From assembly GCF_014898095.1 (NCBI RefSeq), contig NZ_CP062946.1:2790001-2854000 (forward strand): a DNA stretch of 64,000 nt, read 5' to 3'. Positions 8,947 to 17,238 of this stretch are shown here, piece by piece. The DNA is from Thalassotalea sp. LPB0316. GTDB taxonomy: Bacteria; Pseudomonadota; Gammaproteobacteria; Enterobacterales; Alteromonadaceae. A program made the position numbers and the translations under genes. Within the stretch, counting starts at the first letter, position 1; every line of letters starts with the position of its first letter. The notes under the pieces were generated by a model that was not told the DNA's origin, did no database searches, and saw only the letters and a list, made by a program, of their open reading frames with translations.

Positions 8947-10335
8947 TTATTTAGCCTTTCGACGAAAGCCCAATAGCATCAACATCGTACCGAACAGAAC
9001 AACTGTTGAAGGCTCTGGTACAGACACAGAGTCAGTATCGAAAGTAATAGCTGTCATCGAAACATTAGTTGTTTGACCTTGTACGCCACCATAGTTAATA
9101 CCCGTAACAAAAGCCATGTCGTCGGTAGGATCTAACTCGAGGCTCGGATTAATACCGCGAATCTCAAATTCACTGACCATATCCCCTAAGCTCCAGAAAT
9201 AACTATCACCAGCCATTAATGTCGCAATAAACGCACCATCTACCCAAAGTTCATAGCCATCAATATCATTGACCGATGCTAACGAAGGCATAGTAACTTC
9301 GGTGAAGTAGCCGTCTGAGATTGCATATGCGTAACCTACTGAAACAATTGGGTCAATCCAAATGGTTTGTTCAGGTACTGGTGGTAAATCGAAGTTAAAT
9401 GCACCGTTTTCATCAGGTTCACCATTATTGGGTAAAATAGGGATAAATTCACTTTGGCCTTCGCCGCCAAACGCCGCTAAAAAGACAGCTGAATCTACTG
9501 CGCTATCCCCTGTATCAGCGATAATAATATCAAAGACGTTGTTGGTTGAGCCTGGTACAACGGGTATATCAAAACGCAATAATGGATTGCCATTGGGTTG
9601 CAGGAAGCCATTTAGTGGTGCCCCTTCAAGAGGCCCCATATCAGGATGATTAATATTTACCGCTAATGGTGTATCACCTGGCGCCGCCCCCGTTTCTTGG
9701 ACCGCTGCAAAGTTTTGACCATTTAAATACAGACCAAAACCGTCAATGAAACCTGAACCAACAAAATCAGGAAATTCATTTGAGCCAAACGCGCCTAGAA
9801 ACGATAAAGTATCTGTGTTCGCGTCAACGTCAAAGGTAATGGTTAATTGTGCAACATCATTGTGTTGAAACCCAGGACTGTTGCCCGAAGTAATAGGATC
9901 TAAGAGGTTCTCCTGAGCTTCAGTGGCGGCTGAACCCGGCGAAATAACGATATTCTGCCCTGTTGGACCAGCAGAGAGAATTGATACTGCACCAAATTCA
10001 CCAAAACATTCTTCGCCTTCACATTCACCTGGACCATCGCCTGGTCCTTCGCCAGGACCTTCTACAGGATAATTCAAATCTAAGACATTACCCGTACTTA
10101 ATACGATACCAGGGCTTGGTAAACCCGTGACACCTGTATCACCGTCGTAAACACCGGTAGCGATACCTGTCGAACTCAAATCAACATTGGTCACATTAAT
10201 ACCAGTAGTGCCATTGAGTGTAAGAATATTCGACAATGTAATGCCATCACTTTCTGACGTTATTACTTCAGCGTATGTAGGGAGCGCTGCGAACAATCCT
10301 GCAGCAATTAGGGGGAGTGTTTTTTTTGTATTCAT
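8947..10335 (-). CDS. PEP-CTERM protein with choice-of-anchor L-like N-terminal domain
   Basis: Exported surface protein of 462 residues. A signal peptide covers residues 1-22 (ending LPTYA), and a C-terminal PEP-CTERM tail at 439-462 begins VPEPST, with a membrane helix and a basic RRKAK end; this is the sorting signal processed by an exosortase. The first part (SDGITLSNILTLNG...GIVLSTGNVLDL) resembles the choice-of-anchor L domain. Between them is a Gly/Glu/Pro-rich stretch (GPGEGPGDGPGE) near residue 95. No exosortase is in this window. The role is probably extracellular or biofilm-associated; no enzymatic motif is visible. Confidence 0.8.
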   Translation of the reverse strand: MNTKKTLPLIAAGLFAALPTYAEVITSESDGITLSNILTLNGTTGINVTNVDLSSTGIATGVYDGDTGVTGLPSPGIVLSTGNVLDLNYPVEGPGEGPGDGPGECEGEECFGEFGAVSILSAGPTGQNIVISPGSAATEAQENLLDPITSGNSPGFQHNDVAQLTITFDVDANTDTLSFLGAFGSNEFPDFVGSGFIDGFGLYLNGQNFAAVQETGAAPGDTPLAVNINHPDMGPLEGAPLNGFLQPNGNPLLRFDIPVVPGSTNNVFDIIIADTGDSAVDSAVFLAAFGGEGQSEFIPILPNNGEPDENGAFNFDLPPVPEQTIWIDPIVSVGYAYAISDGYFTEVTMPSLASVNDIDGYELWVDGAFIATLMAGDSYFWSLGDMVSEFEIRGINPSLELDPTDDMAFVTGINYGGVQGQTTNVSMTAITFDTDSVSVPEPSTVVLFGTMLMLLGFRRKAK

Positions 10336-10543
10336 GTTAACTCTATTCCTTAAGTAAAACCTGCGAATTCAAAGCAAAAGCTGTTCCATATACCAAAACC
10401 TCCGTTTTATAAGGGTTTTATTATTACCTTGAGTATTATGTGTAAAAAAATCGAACACTAAAACAACTGAATAACTCAAAGCACTTGCACAGATTAAGTT
10501 TTGCCAGATAGACTAGAGTAGTAACATTCAATGGACGATATTT

Positions 10544-11143
10544 ATGCTAAAAAAAATTTTCTTACCCATCAGCCTTAGTCTTATAGCTTTTAGTAGTGCG
10601 ACTTGGTCGGCTGATAATAATGGACAATTTGCGGTCGATGGTGCTGGTGCTCAACAATGCAGTATTTACACCAACGCATGGGAGCAAAACACCCGTGATT
10701 TATATGTTTTTATCGGTTGGCTCGACGGATATATCAGTAGCCAAAACCAATCAACTGAGAACACCTTTGATCTCACGCCGTGGCAAACCAGTGAAACTAT
10801 GGCGAGTTTAGTTTATAAAGCCTGCAAAAATGCACCTGACGATAGCTTTCTAGTAGCCACCATTAAAGTGTTGCGATTTATTGCTCCGACTAAGCAACTT
10901 GCCCAAACGGCGCTAATAAAAGTTGATGTTGGCGAGCAAAGTGTCTACTTATACCAACAAACAATCGATGAAATTCACCTTAAATTGCAGGCCCTTGACT
11001 ACCTAAAGCCGGGAACGCCATCTAGCTTTGGTAGCCATAGTGAGCAAGCATTAAAACAATTTCAAGATAAAAATGACCTTGCGGCGACAGGCTTTCCTGA
11101 CCAAAAAACGCTGCTCATGTTATTGCTTGGTAAAGTAAAGTAA
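10544..11143 (+). CDS. Secreted protein with C-terminal peptidoglycan-binding domain
   Basis: A 199-residue protein with a cleavable signal peptide (residues 1-22, ending TWSA). The middle part has two cysteines (AQQCSIYTNAW and VYKACKNAP), probably a disulfide. The C-terminal 60 residues (LKLQALDYLKPG...SEQALKQFQDKNDLAATGFPDQKTLLMLL) follow the pattern of a PG_binding_1 fold. It probably binds peptidoglycan in the periplasm. It is a single gene with its own terminator, divergent from the PEP-CTERM gene by about 208 bp. Function beyond wall binding is unknown. Confidence 0.75.
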   Translation: MLKKIFLPISLSLIAFSSATWSADNNGQFAVDGAGAQQCSIYTNAWEQNTRDLYVFIGWLDGYISSQNQSTENTFDLTPWQTSETMASLVYKACKNAPDDSFLVATIKVLRFIAPTKQLAQTALIKVDVGEQSVYLYQQTIDEIHLKLQALDYLKPGTPSSFGSHSEQALKQFQDKNDLAATGFPDQKTLLMLLLGKVK

Positions 11144-11153
11144 CCGATAAATT

Positions 11154-11190
11154 AAAGCGCTTACCAAACAAGCGGTAAACGCTTTACTTT
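11154..11190 (+). terminator. Probable terminator after peptidoglycan-binding gene
   Basis: aaagcgcttacc (11154-11165) and ggtaaacgcttt (11174-11185) form a stem with one mismatch and an 8-nt loop, followed by acttt. It has only a weak T tail. Confidence 0.5.
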
Positions 11191-11239
11191 CTAGGCAACG
11201 AAACAGCCAACGAACACATTGTCAGACTTAGCTTAAGTG

Positions 11240-11974
11240 CTACTTAAGTTGCTCAATAATAGCAACATATTCATCAGGCATCGTTCGATGTACATTGTGC
11301 CCTGTTTTAAGCTCGTAATATTGCCAGTTGCGTTGTTTTGCTCGCTGAGCAAACATGAGAAAATCATCATCTGACTGGTTTGGCTCTATCGTTAAAAGGT
11401 AACTTGATGGGATAGATTTGGCTTTATTAGTTAAGCTTATTGTCTGTTCAAAGGTCGCTATGGGGTGTGGAACATCTTTCCCCCAATCAGGCCAAAACGG
11501 TGGTATTGTCCATTCTTGACCTTTGTTATTAGCCGCTAGTTGGCGATATAAAGCGACTTCTTCAACCGAGATCAGACTAAACATAGATTCGCCATCTTCG
11601 GGCAGTATGGCGTCGACATATAGCAGGTGTGATATCCGCTCTGGTAGTTTGTCGGCCACGCCGGTTATTACCATACCGCCATAACTGTGGCCAACTAAGA
11701 TTATATCTTTTAGCCCTTCAACCTTGATCAGATTGATAATATCTAAAATATGGGTATCGAGATTAATACCTGGATGGCTTAAATGCACACGTTCACCTAA
11801 TCCTGTTAGCGTTGGGCGGTAAACTTGATAGCCTTTTTTCGTGAGCCTATCGCCGAGCGCTTGGTAATCCCAACCGCCGCCCCATGCGCCGTGAACAAAA
11901 ACAATGGTACCTTGAGTTTTACTGAACGCGATAGATGAATATATGACGCTTAGTAGCACTAAAACAATTTTCAT
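11240..11974 (-). CDS. Exported alpha/beta hydrolase
   Basis: A 244-residue alpha/beta-hydrolase. A short signal peptide (residues 1-18, VLVLLSVIYSSIAFS) suggests a periplasmic location. VFVHGAWGGGWDY is the oxyanion-hole HG region. VGHSYGGM contains the nucleophile Ser97, and KTGHNVH near 223-229 supplies the catalytic histidine. The pattern is close to EstC/salicylate-esterase-like small-ester hydrolases. The substrate is unknown. It lies 17 nt downstream of the CNNM/CBS gene on the same strand, so co-transcription is possible. Confidence 0.85.
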   Translation of the reverse strand: MKIVLVLLSVIYSSIAFSKTQGTIVFVHGAWGGGWDYQALGDRLTKKGYQVYRPTLTGLGERVHLSHPGINLDTHILDIINLIKVEGLKDIILVGHSYGGMVITGVADKLPERISHLLYVDAILPEDGESMFSLISVEEVALYRQLAANNKGQEWTIPPFWPDWGKDVPHPIATFEQTISLTNKAKSIPSSYLLTIEPNQSDDDFLMFAQRAKQRNWQYYELKTGHNVHRTMPDEYVAIIEQLK

Positions 11975-11991
11975 CTTAGCTCCTTGATTGA

Positions 11992-13047
11992 CTAGTCATC
12001 GTTCTCAAGTTGAACGCCCTTGTGCTCGGCGCGCTTTCGCCATAGTTTTCTTGCGAGTTTTTGCATATCAACGTCGCGATCTTTCTCATCGACTATTTCA
12101 AAACCTAGTAGGGTTTCAATCACATCTTCTAAAGTGATAATACCTTGTACCGTACCGTATTCGCTTACCACTAACATAATATGTGAACGCTCTTCGACTA
12201 ACTTGTCCATCACTTGGTTTAGCGGCAGTTTATCTGGTACTGCACGAATTGACCGCACGTAATTTGCCAACGGTTGTTTACCATTTTCTCGTGCTTGGGC
12301 CATTAATAGATCTGAGCGAAAAACATAGCCAATTATATTGTCGCTATCGCCCCGATATACCGGGATACGCGAAAAGAACACCTTGTCATACTTGTGAAAA
12401 TACTCTTCAACTAAAAGGGTTTCAGATAGGGTAAACATCACGGTACGAGGTGTCATCGCATCTTTTACTTTGAGGGTTCTTACCAGTAACAAGTTTTGTA
12501 ACAGTTGAGACTCTTGCTCTTCTAATTGGCCTTCTTCACTACTGACTTGCACCATCGCCGAAAACTCTTCACGGCTAAAACCTGATAAATTTTCGCCATT
12601 GTTGAAAAAGGATGTCAGGTATTCAGCCATTTTGATCAATGGGTATAGCGCCCAAACCATATACTTAAGAATATACGCCGATGCAGGTGCTAGTTGACGC
12701 CAATAATGTGCACCGATAGTTTTCGGAATAATCTCAGAAAAGACTAATATAAGTAGCGTTAAAATCGCCGAAAAAACACCTAAATAAGCATTGCCAAATA
12801 CCGCTGCAGCTTGTGCACCTGCGCCAGCAGCGCCTATGGTGTGAGCAATGGTATTTAATGTCAGGATAGCTGATAGTGGTTGACTAACATTATCTTTCCA
12901 TTTTTTATAAAGATGCCCTGAGGGACGATCGTCGTTAACTAGTGTGGTGATGTATGCTGTATTAACGCTAAGTAAAACCGCTTCTAATACAGAGCAGAGA
13001 AATGAAACGCCGATAGCTAAAACAATATATAAAATTAATAAACTCAT
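11992..13047 (-). CDS. CNNM/DUF21 membrane protein with CBS pair
   Basis: ATG at 13047 gives 351 residues starting MSLLILYIVLAIGVSFLCSVLEAVLLS, the usual start of this family; a GTG 21 nt upstream is also in frame. Three or four membrane helices form the CNNM (DUF21) domain through about residue 150, with the family motif SEIIPKTIGAHY. A cytoplasmic CBS pair follows (VKDAMTPRTVMF and VVSEYGTVQGIITLEDVIE). The CorC/HlyC C-terminal domain is absent. Relatives are linked to magnesium/cobalt efflux; transport here is inferred. Confidence 0.88.
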   Translation of the reverse strand: MSLLILYIVLAIGVSFLCSVLEAVLLSVNTAYITTLVNDDRPSGHLYKKWKDNVSQPLSAILTLNTIAHTIGAAGAGAQAAAVFGNAYLGVFSAILTLLILVFSEIIPKTIGAHYWRQLAPASAYILKYMVWALYPLIKMAEYLTSFFNNGENLSGFSREEFSAMVQVSSEEGQLEEQESQLLQNLLLVRTLKVKDAMTPRTVMFTLSETLLVEEYFHKYDKVFFSRIPVYRGDSDNIIGYVFRSDLLMAQARENGKQPLANYVRSIRAVPDKLPLNQVMDKLVEERSHIMLVVSEYGTVQGIITLEDVIETLLGFEIVDEKDRDVDMQKLARKLWRKRAEHKGVQLENDD

Positions 13048-13222
13048 CGATAACGCTCGAAAAAACACCTTAAGTCAATTGAACTAGTCAAATAATGGGG
13101 GTGAATAACCATAATTACAACAACCTTTTACCTTTCATTGCTTTACGAGTACAAAATATGAGTGCAGTGATCGCTTGTCAGCAAGCTTACGTAACGACAA
13201 TAAAACATCTTAGTGATTTATT

Positions 13223-13636
13223 ATGTTGATTAAACGTATTCTCGGCTACTTAGGTTTACTGCCCTTTCTAATAAGTTTAGCTGTTATTACCCAACAGCCC
13301 GACTTTTCATTAATAGACGGCGCGGAAAGTTTTATTATTTACTCAATCGTTATCGCCAGCTTTCTAAGTGGGGTGTTGTGGTTGCCTAACCAAAATTGCC
13401 AGCGAATTGACATTACTAGCAACGTCATCACAGTGGCTGCCTTTAGCTGCTTTTTCTTCCCGACATTACTGGCAGCTATAGCCCTAATCATCATTTATAT
13501 CGCGTTATGGCGATATGAGAGACACCTCGTTGCGAGCGAACAAATAACAAGGCGAGAAAGCTACCTGTCGCTTCGAACACAACTCACCTTTTTTGTCGTT
13601 ACTCTGCATTTGGTATACATAGCGTTGCTTTTGTAG
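13223..13636 (+). CDS. DUF3429-like four-helix membrane protein
   Basis: A 137-residue integral membrane protein with about four hydrophobic helices, beginning MLIKRILGYLGLLPFLISL and containing SIVIASFLSGVLW. This matches the DUF3429 family pattern (function unknown). It begins a tight cluster: the DCC thiol-oxidoreductase gene starts 12 nt downstream and the SDR gene overlaps that one. The spacing suggests a single transcript and perhaps a shared membrane or redox role, which the sequence alone does not show. Confidence 0.75.
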   Translation: MLIKRILGYLGLLPFLISLAVITQQPDFSLIDGAESFIIYSIVIASFLSGVLWLPNQNCQRIDITSNVITVAAFSCFFFPTLLAAIALIIIYIALWRYERHLVASEQITRRESYLSLRTQLTFFVVTLHLVYIALLL

Positions 13637-13648
13637 TTGGTGTTAATT

Positions 13649-14080
13649 ATGACTAAATTACTGATCTTTTATGATGGCCACTGTCCTCTTTGCTGTTATG
13701 AAATGACTAAGCTGTGCCAATACGATAACGACAAGCTAATAGCGCTTGTCGATATCCACGCTGATGAATTCAATCAATATGCCAATTTGCTAGATAAAAA
13801 CACAGCACTAGCGCGGATCCATGCAATCTATCAGGGTGATCTAATTCAAGGGATAGACGTAAATTACTATGCTTGGCAAATAGCAGGTAAACCACATTAT
13901 GTTTGGCCGTTGAAAGTGCCAGTACTCAGGCAAATAGCGCAAATAGGTTACTTGCTATTCGCACACTTTCGTCGCCCTATCTCTAAGCTTGCTAATAAAC
14001 TCTTTAAGCTTGAGCAAGCTAATTGCCACCAAGGAGTTTGCTATGACAAACAATCGACAACTGATCATCGGCGCAAATAG
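13649..14080 (+). CDS. DCC-family thiol-disulfide oxidoreductase-like protein (DUF393)
   Basis: ATG at 13649 gives 143 residues starting MTKLLIFYDGHCPLCCYEM. The FYDGHCPLCC motif, a CXXC following YDG, defines the DCC/DUF393 family of thioredoxin-like proteins. A C-terminal FRRPISKLANKLFK segment is also typical. A TTG 12 nt upstream is in frame but poorer. The 3' end overlaps the start of the SDR gene by 38 nt, with the SDR ribosome-binding site inside this coding region, which implies translational coupling. The substrate is unknown. Confidence 0.85.
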   Translation: MTKLLIFYDGHCPLCCYEMTKLCQYDNDKLIALVDIHADEFNQYANLLDKNTALARIHAIYQGDLIQGIDVNYYAWQIAGKPHYVWPLKVPVLRQIAQIGYLLFAHFRRPISKLANKLFKLEQANCHQGVCYDKQSTTDHRRK

Positions 14081-14777
14081 TGAGATTGCAAAAGCAATTG
14101 CTAATGAAATAAAGAGTGAACAAGGCGACAACTTAATTGTTATCAGTCGCGATCTTAGTTATTACCAAGCATCAGCCTTTACCTTGACACAAAAATTAGC
14201 AGTGACATCGTATAATGAGCAAGAGATTGTCAGCGCAGTGGCGCAAATTGCTGATGATGTTTTAGCTAACGTTGATCAGGTGTTTATTTGCCATGGCCTG
14301 CTTCACACTGAGACCTTTAGCCCGGAAAAGCAATTGGCTAGCCTTAACGAGCATCAGTTTTGCCAAAGTATGCTATCCAATGCGCTAACGCCAATGCTCT
14401 GGTTAAAACATTTATCTGGCAAGTTAACACATAAGCCAACCTGCCAACTTGTGGTTTTTAGTGCTCGAATCGGCAGTATTTCGGATAATCAGCTCGGTGG
14501 CTGGTATAGTTATCGCGCGTCAAAAGCTGCGCTAAACATGCTATTAAAATCGGCGAGTGTTGAATTTCAACGCCGCAATAAAAACCTCAAGCTGATTGCC
14601 TTTCATCCGGGTACCACAGATACGCCACTGTCAAAGCCTTTTCAACGCAATGTCGCACCAGAAAAGCTGTTCAGCGCCAACTTTGTTGCTCAGCAACTGT
14701 TGTCATATTTGCCTGATTATCAAGCCGACGGTGAATTGAGTTACATTGACTGGCAAAACCAGTCAATTAGTTACTAG
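14043..14777 (+). CDS. Short-chain dehydrogenase/reductase, CsgA/C-factor-like
   Basis: ATG at 14043 is supported by aaggag at 14031-14036; in-frame TTG codons upstream are not. The 244-residue protein has a modified nucleotide-binding motif (IIGANSEIAKAIANE), a VFICHG segment in place of NNAG, the catalytic YRASK near Tyr157/Lys161, and the late FHPGTTDTPLS block. These mark an NAD(P)-dependent SDR, closest in style to C-factor-type proteins. It overlaps the DCC gene. The substrate is unknown. It converges with the next gene, overlapping it by 4 nt. Confidence 0.88.
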   Translation: MTNNRQLIIGANSEIAKAIANEIKSEQGDNLIVISRDLSYYQASAFTLTQKLAVTSYNEQEIVSAVAQIADDVLANVDQVFICHGLLHTETFSPEKQLASLNEHQFCQSMLSNALTPMLWLKHLSGKLTHKPTCQLVVFSARIGSISDNQLGGWYSYRASKAALNMLLKSASVEFQRRNKNLKLIAFHPGTTDTPLSKPFQRNVAPEKLFSANFVAQQLLSYLPDYQADGELSYIDWQNQSISY

Positions 14778-15028
14778 AGCGATATTTGCTGTTCGATATA
14801 ACCAGCCCCAGCAGGCATGCCGCACATTTCGTCATAAGCGGTTTGCAGCTGAAACGAGGCAACGTGGTAATCATATAATTTTAACAACGACTTAGCTTCG
14901 TTTAATGAGTTACACACAGCAACCTGATCAAGTTGAGGTAAGTGCGTAAAATTACCTTGCTCATCCGTTGAGCCGACTAAGTAATGGGTGGCATCTGCCA
15001 TACCTAAAATTGTTGCTCCTACCGCCAT
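14774..15028 (-). CDS. Small conserved protein, DUF6482-like
   Basis: ATG at 15028 has a good ribosome-binding sequence (gaggg, six bases upstream on the minus strand) and yields 84 residues; a TTG 27 nt further upstream is less likely. The C-terminal part contains YDYHVASFQLQTAYDEMCG, which I recognise from small proteins assigned to DUF6482, possibly acting in stress or metabolic adjustment. No signal peptide or membrane helix. It overlaps the convergent SDR gene by 4 nt. Confidence 0.6.
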   Translation of the reverse strand: MAVGATILGMADATHYLVGSTDEQGNFTHLPQLDQVAVCNSLNEAKSLLKLYDYHVASFQLQTAYDEMCGMPAGAGYIEQQISL

Positions 15029-15064
15029 TTTCTTACCCTCGTGTTGATATAACAAATCGGTGTT

Positions 15065-15120
15065 ATACCAAGCTCTTTAACTCGTTAGCCATTGAGTGAC
15101 AACTTAAAGAAGCTGGTATT
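15065..15120. repeat. 56-bp palindromic intergenic element
   Basis: ataccaagctctttaactc (from 15065) and the inverse of aacttaaagaagctggtatt (15101-15120) form imperfect terminal inverted repeats of about 19 bp around a short core. This looks like a miniature palindromic repeat of the kind dispersed in Alteromonadales. There is no coding potential. Only one copy is in the window. Confidence 0.5.
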
Positions 15121-15270
15121 ATTTATGGTTACGCATGGTTCCAACAAAACGATGACTTTTTAATCAATAATGGTTAAAAATGACTTGAGTCATTTATTAA
15201 ACAAAGGTTTACTTTGATCGCTTAAAGCAGACTATGCGTAAGCTAAATGACTTAATTAAGAGAACTTTAT

Positions 15271-15927
15271 ATGAAGCATTTTTCTCAAACAGAACTACAG
15301 GCATTAGCAAAGCGATATCGCGCACAGCTAATCAATAGTCTATCTGGCTTTAAAAGCGCAAACCTAATAGCGACCAAAGATAACGACGGTCAAACCAACT
15401 TAGCAATTTTTAGCTCAGTGGTTCACTTAGGCGCATCACCAGCCCTTGTCGGATTTATCATGCGGCCAGATAGCGTGGAGCGGCATACCCTAGAAAATAT
15501 CAGGCAAACCGGAAGCTATACGATTAATCATGTCACTGACAAAATACACAAGGCAGCTCATCAAACATCAGCTCGCTACCCAAAACAAGTATGTGAGTTT
15601 AAAGCAACAGGTTTAACGCCCCTATACGAGCGTGACATTTGGCCTCCTTTCGTTGAGGAAAGTCCAATTAGATACAGCGTAAGTTTAAGAGATATTTTAC
15701 CGATAGAGCTTAACAATACCATGATGGTGATTGGAGAAATCACCGATATTTTTGTCTCTGAAAGTGCTATTCAACAAGATGGCTATATCGATATAGAAGG
15801 ACTTAACACGCTTGCACTTAGCGGCTTAGACAGTTATCACAAAAGCGAACGACTCGCTCGATTAAGTTACGCTAAACCCGACATAACACCAATTGAAATA
15901 CCTTTGGCTGGCAACGAGCCAAGATAA
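15271..15927 (+). CDS. Flavin reductase-domain protein
   Basis: A 218-residue FMN-binding split-barrel protein. Conserved features: SANLIATKDNDGQTNLAIFSSVVHLGASPALVGFIMRP (flavin-binding strand region), ERHTLENIRQTGSYTINH, and the central GEITDIFV strand. Relatives are flavin reductases or flavin-dependent oxidoreductases with unknown partners. It is a single gene; the next gene is on the opposite strand, 15 nt past the end. The physiological substrate cannot be told from sequence. Confidence 0.85.
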   Translation: MKHFSQTELQALAKRYRAQLINSLSGFKSANLIATKDNDGQTNLAIFSSVVHLGASPALVGFIMRPDSVERHTLENIRQTGSYTINHVTDKIHKAAHQTSARYPKQVCEFKATGLTPLYERDIWPPFVEESPIRYSVSLRDILPIELNNTMMVIGEITDIFVSESAIQQDGYIDIEGLNTLALSGLDSYHKSERLARLSYAKPDITPIEIPLAGNEPR

Positions 15928-15942
15928 ATCTTTGGCCAGTGC

Positions 15943-16158
15943 TTATTGCCAACCAATTCGCCACATGGTGGCGTCTTTTAAGTTACGCCAATTGATGGCG
16001 TAACTGTTTTTAGTTTTTATCGCTTCAATAATACACGTTTCGACATTTTGCATATCGTCGAACGTCACTTCAGTGATCATAAAGTGCTTTTCCTTATTCA
16101 CCACTTGCTGCTTAGTCCATTTACTATGTAGTAGTTTTTTGGGATGTACCTGATTCAT
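15943..16158 (-). CDS. TIGR02450-family tryptophan-rich small protein
   Basis: A 71-residue protein matching the TIGR02450 Trp-rich pattern closely: NQVHPKKLLHSKWT at the start, NKEKHFMITEVTFD in the middle, and INWRNLKDATMWRIGWQ at the end with its conserved tryptophans. Function unknown; relatives are widespread in marine gammaproteobacteria and cyanobacteria. It overlaps the stop of the upstream CIA30 gene by 4 nt, so the two are translationally coupled. Confidence 0.85.
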   Translation of the reverse strand: MNQVHPKKLLHSKWTKQQVVNKEKHFMITEVTFDDMQNVETCIIEAIKTKNSYAINWRNLKDATMWRIGWQ

Positions 16159-16823
16159 AAAGATATGCCCTCATCTGCTGCCATGGTTCCGCTCGCCTGC
16201 AATAACTTGCTTGAGCTAAAGGTCACAGAAAATATCTGTAAGGCGAACTCACCCGATACTTTTTTGTTGATCAAAAAGCCGACTTCTCGAATACGGCTTG
16301 CGCTGACTTTAGGTGCATTACTAATCACGCGGCCATGATATGTAGCGATAAATTTTTCGAGCGGAAAAGCAAGGTGTTGCCTAACACCCACTTGCGTATC
16401 AAAGGCTTGTTTGTAGTTAATTCGATAACCGTTAATATTGAGTGCTAAGCGCAACTGATAAGGTTGGCCATCACCCATAAAATCGACAAATACCGTATCT
16501 GTGTGCTGACTTAACCGCCCTATTGGTCGGTAAACAGAGGTAAAACCGCCATTATTTTCTGTAGAAACAAAACCGCTAAATACACCGTGATCAGCCTTAA
16601 ACACTATATCCCCAGAGCTTTTGCCTCCCATAACGCCATCGTTGGTTATACGCCAAAAACCCTGCTCACTGAGCTTTAGGTCTAGCTTCATTGTTTTTTC
16701 TATCATCCAGTTTTCACCGTTTGCTTGTTGCGTGAGTGTTTGCTCTGCACTGTTCAAGCTGTAACTAGCAACTAAACCCGACATCACAGCCAAAAACACC
16801 AGTAAAATAATTAAGTATTTCAT
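16155..16823 (-). CDS. CIA30-family protein with N-terminal signal/anchor
   Basis: A 222-residue protein. A hydrophobic N-terminus (residues 4-22) acts as signal or membrane anchor. The body is a CIA30/NDUFAF1-like galactose-binding fold with the diagnostic WRITNDGVMGGKSSGD near residues 57-72 and FSGFVSTENNGGFTSVYR following. In mitochondria this family assists complex I assembly; bacterial members are of unknown role. It sits between the DUF3081-like and TIGR02450 genes, all on the minus strand with short or overlapping junctions, suggesting one operon. Confidence 0.85.
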   Translation of the reverse strand: MKYLIILLVFLAVMSGLVASYSLNSAEQTLTQQANGENWMIEKTMKLDLKLSEQGFWRITNDGVMGGKSSGDIVFKADHGVFSGFVSTENNGGFTSVYRPIGRLSQHTDTVFVDFMGDGQPYQLRLALNINGYRINYKQAFDTQVGVRQHLAFPLEKFIATYHGRVISNAPKVSASRIREVGFLINKKVSGEFALQIFSVTFSSSKLLQASGTMAADEGISL

Positions 16824-16836
16824 TTGCTTACTCTGC

Positions 16837-17100
16837 CTACCGATAAGCTGTCAACATGCGGTTAATTTTTTTATTGAGTAAGTCAAAGCTCTCTTCTTTT
16901 TCAAAATCTAACTTGTATTTACCGTGAAAGAGTATCGTAATAGTCACGTCTTTGTAGCTGAGCCAACAGGTGTAGCCGTCAAAGTCGTGCCACGCTTTAA
17001 TGCCATCAAGTTCATAACCTGTCGCTGACTTCTGCCCCTTGGCAGTCACGATATTGAACGCTTCTAGAAAGTGCCTTTTCTCTTGTATTTTTGTCGCCAT
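16837..17100 (-). CDS. DUF3081-like small protein
   Basis: An 87-residue cytosolic protein with the segment KAWHDFDGYTCWLSYKDVTITILFHGKY, which matches the 'W.DFDGYT..LS...V' signature I associate with DUF3081. Function unknown. It is the first gene of a minus-strand run with CIA30 and TIGR02450, with a 13-nt gap to the next start. No membrane helix. Confidence 0.75.
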   Translation of the reverse strand: MATKIQEKRHFLEAFNIVTAKGQKSATGYELDGIKAWHDFDGYTCWLSYKDVTITILFHGKYKLDFEKEESFDLLNKKINRMLTAYR

Positions 17101-17238
17101 ACTTACTCCGAAATGGCTAGTGTAGTTATGCTTACATTACGCTGACACATGGCGCTGCGATCAATAAACAATTCGAATCTGAACCAAACCGCTTATTTTG
17201 GCGTAAACTAGTGTATTAGCTAACAAAAAGGACAAAGC

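Noticed and set aside
10015..10070. Repetitive tract as an intergenic or CRISPR-like repeat
   Set aside because: It is inside the PEP-CTERM gene and encodes the Gly/Glu/Pro-rich linker; no spacers.
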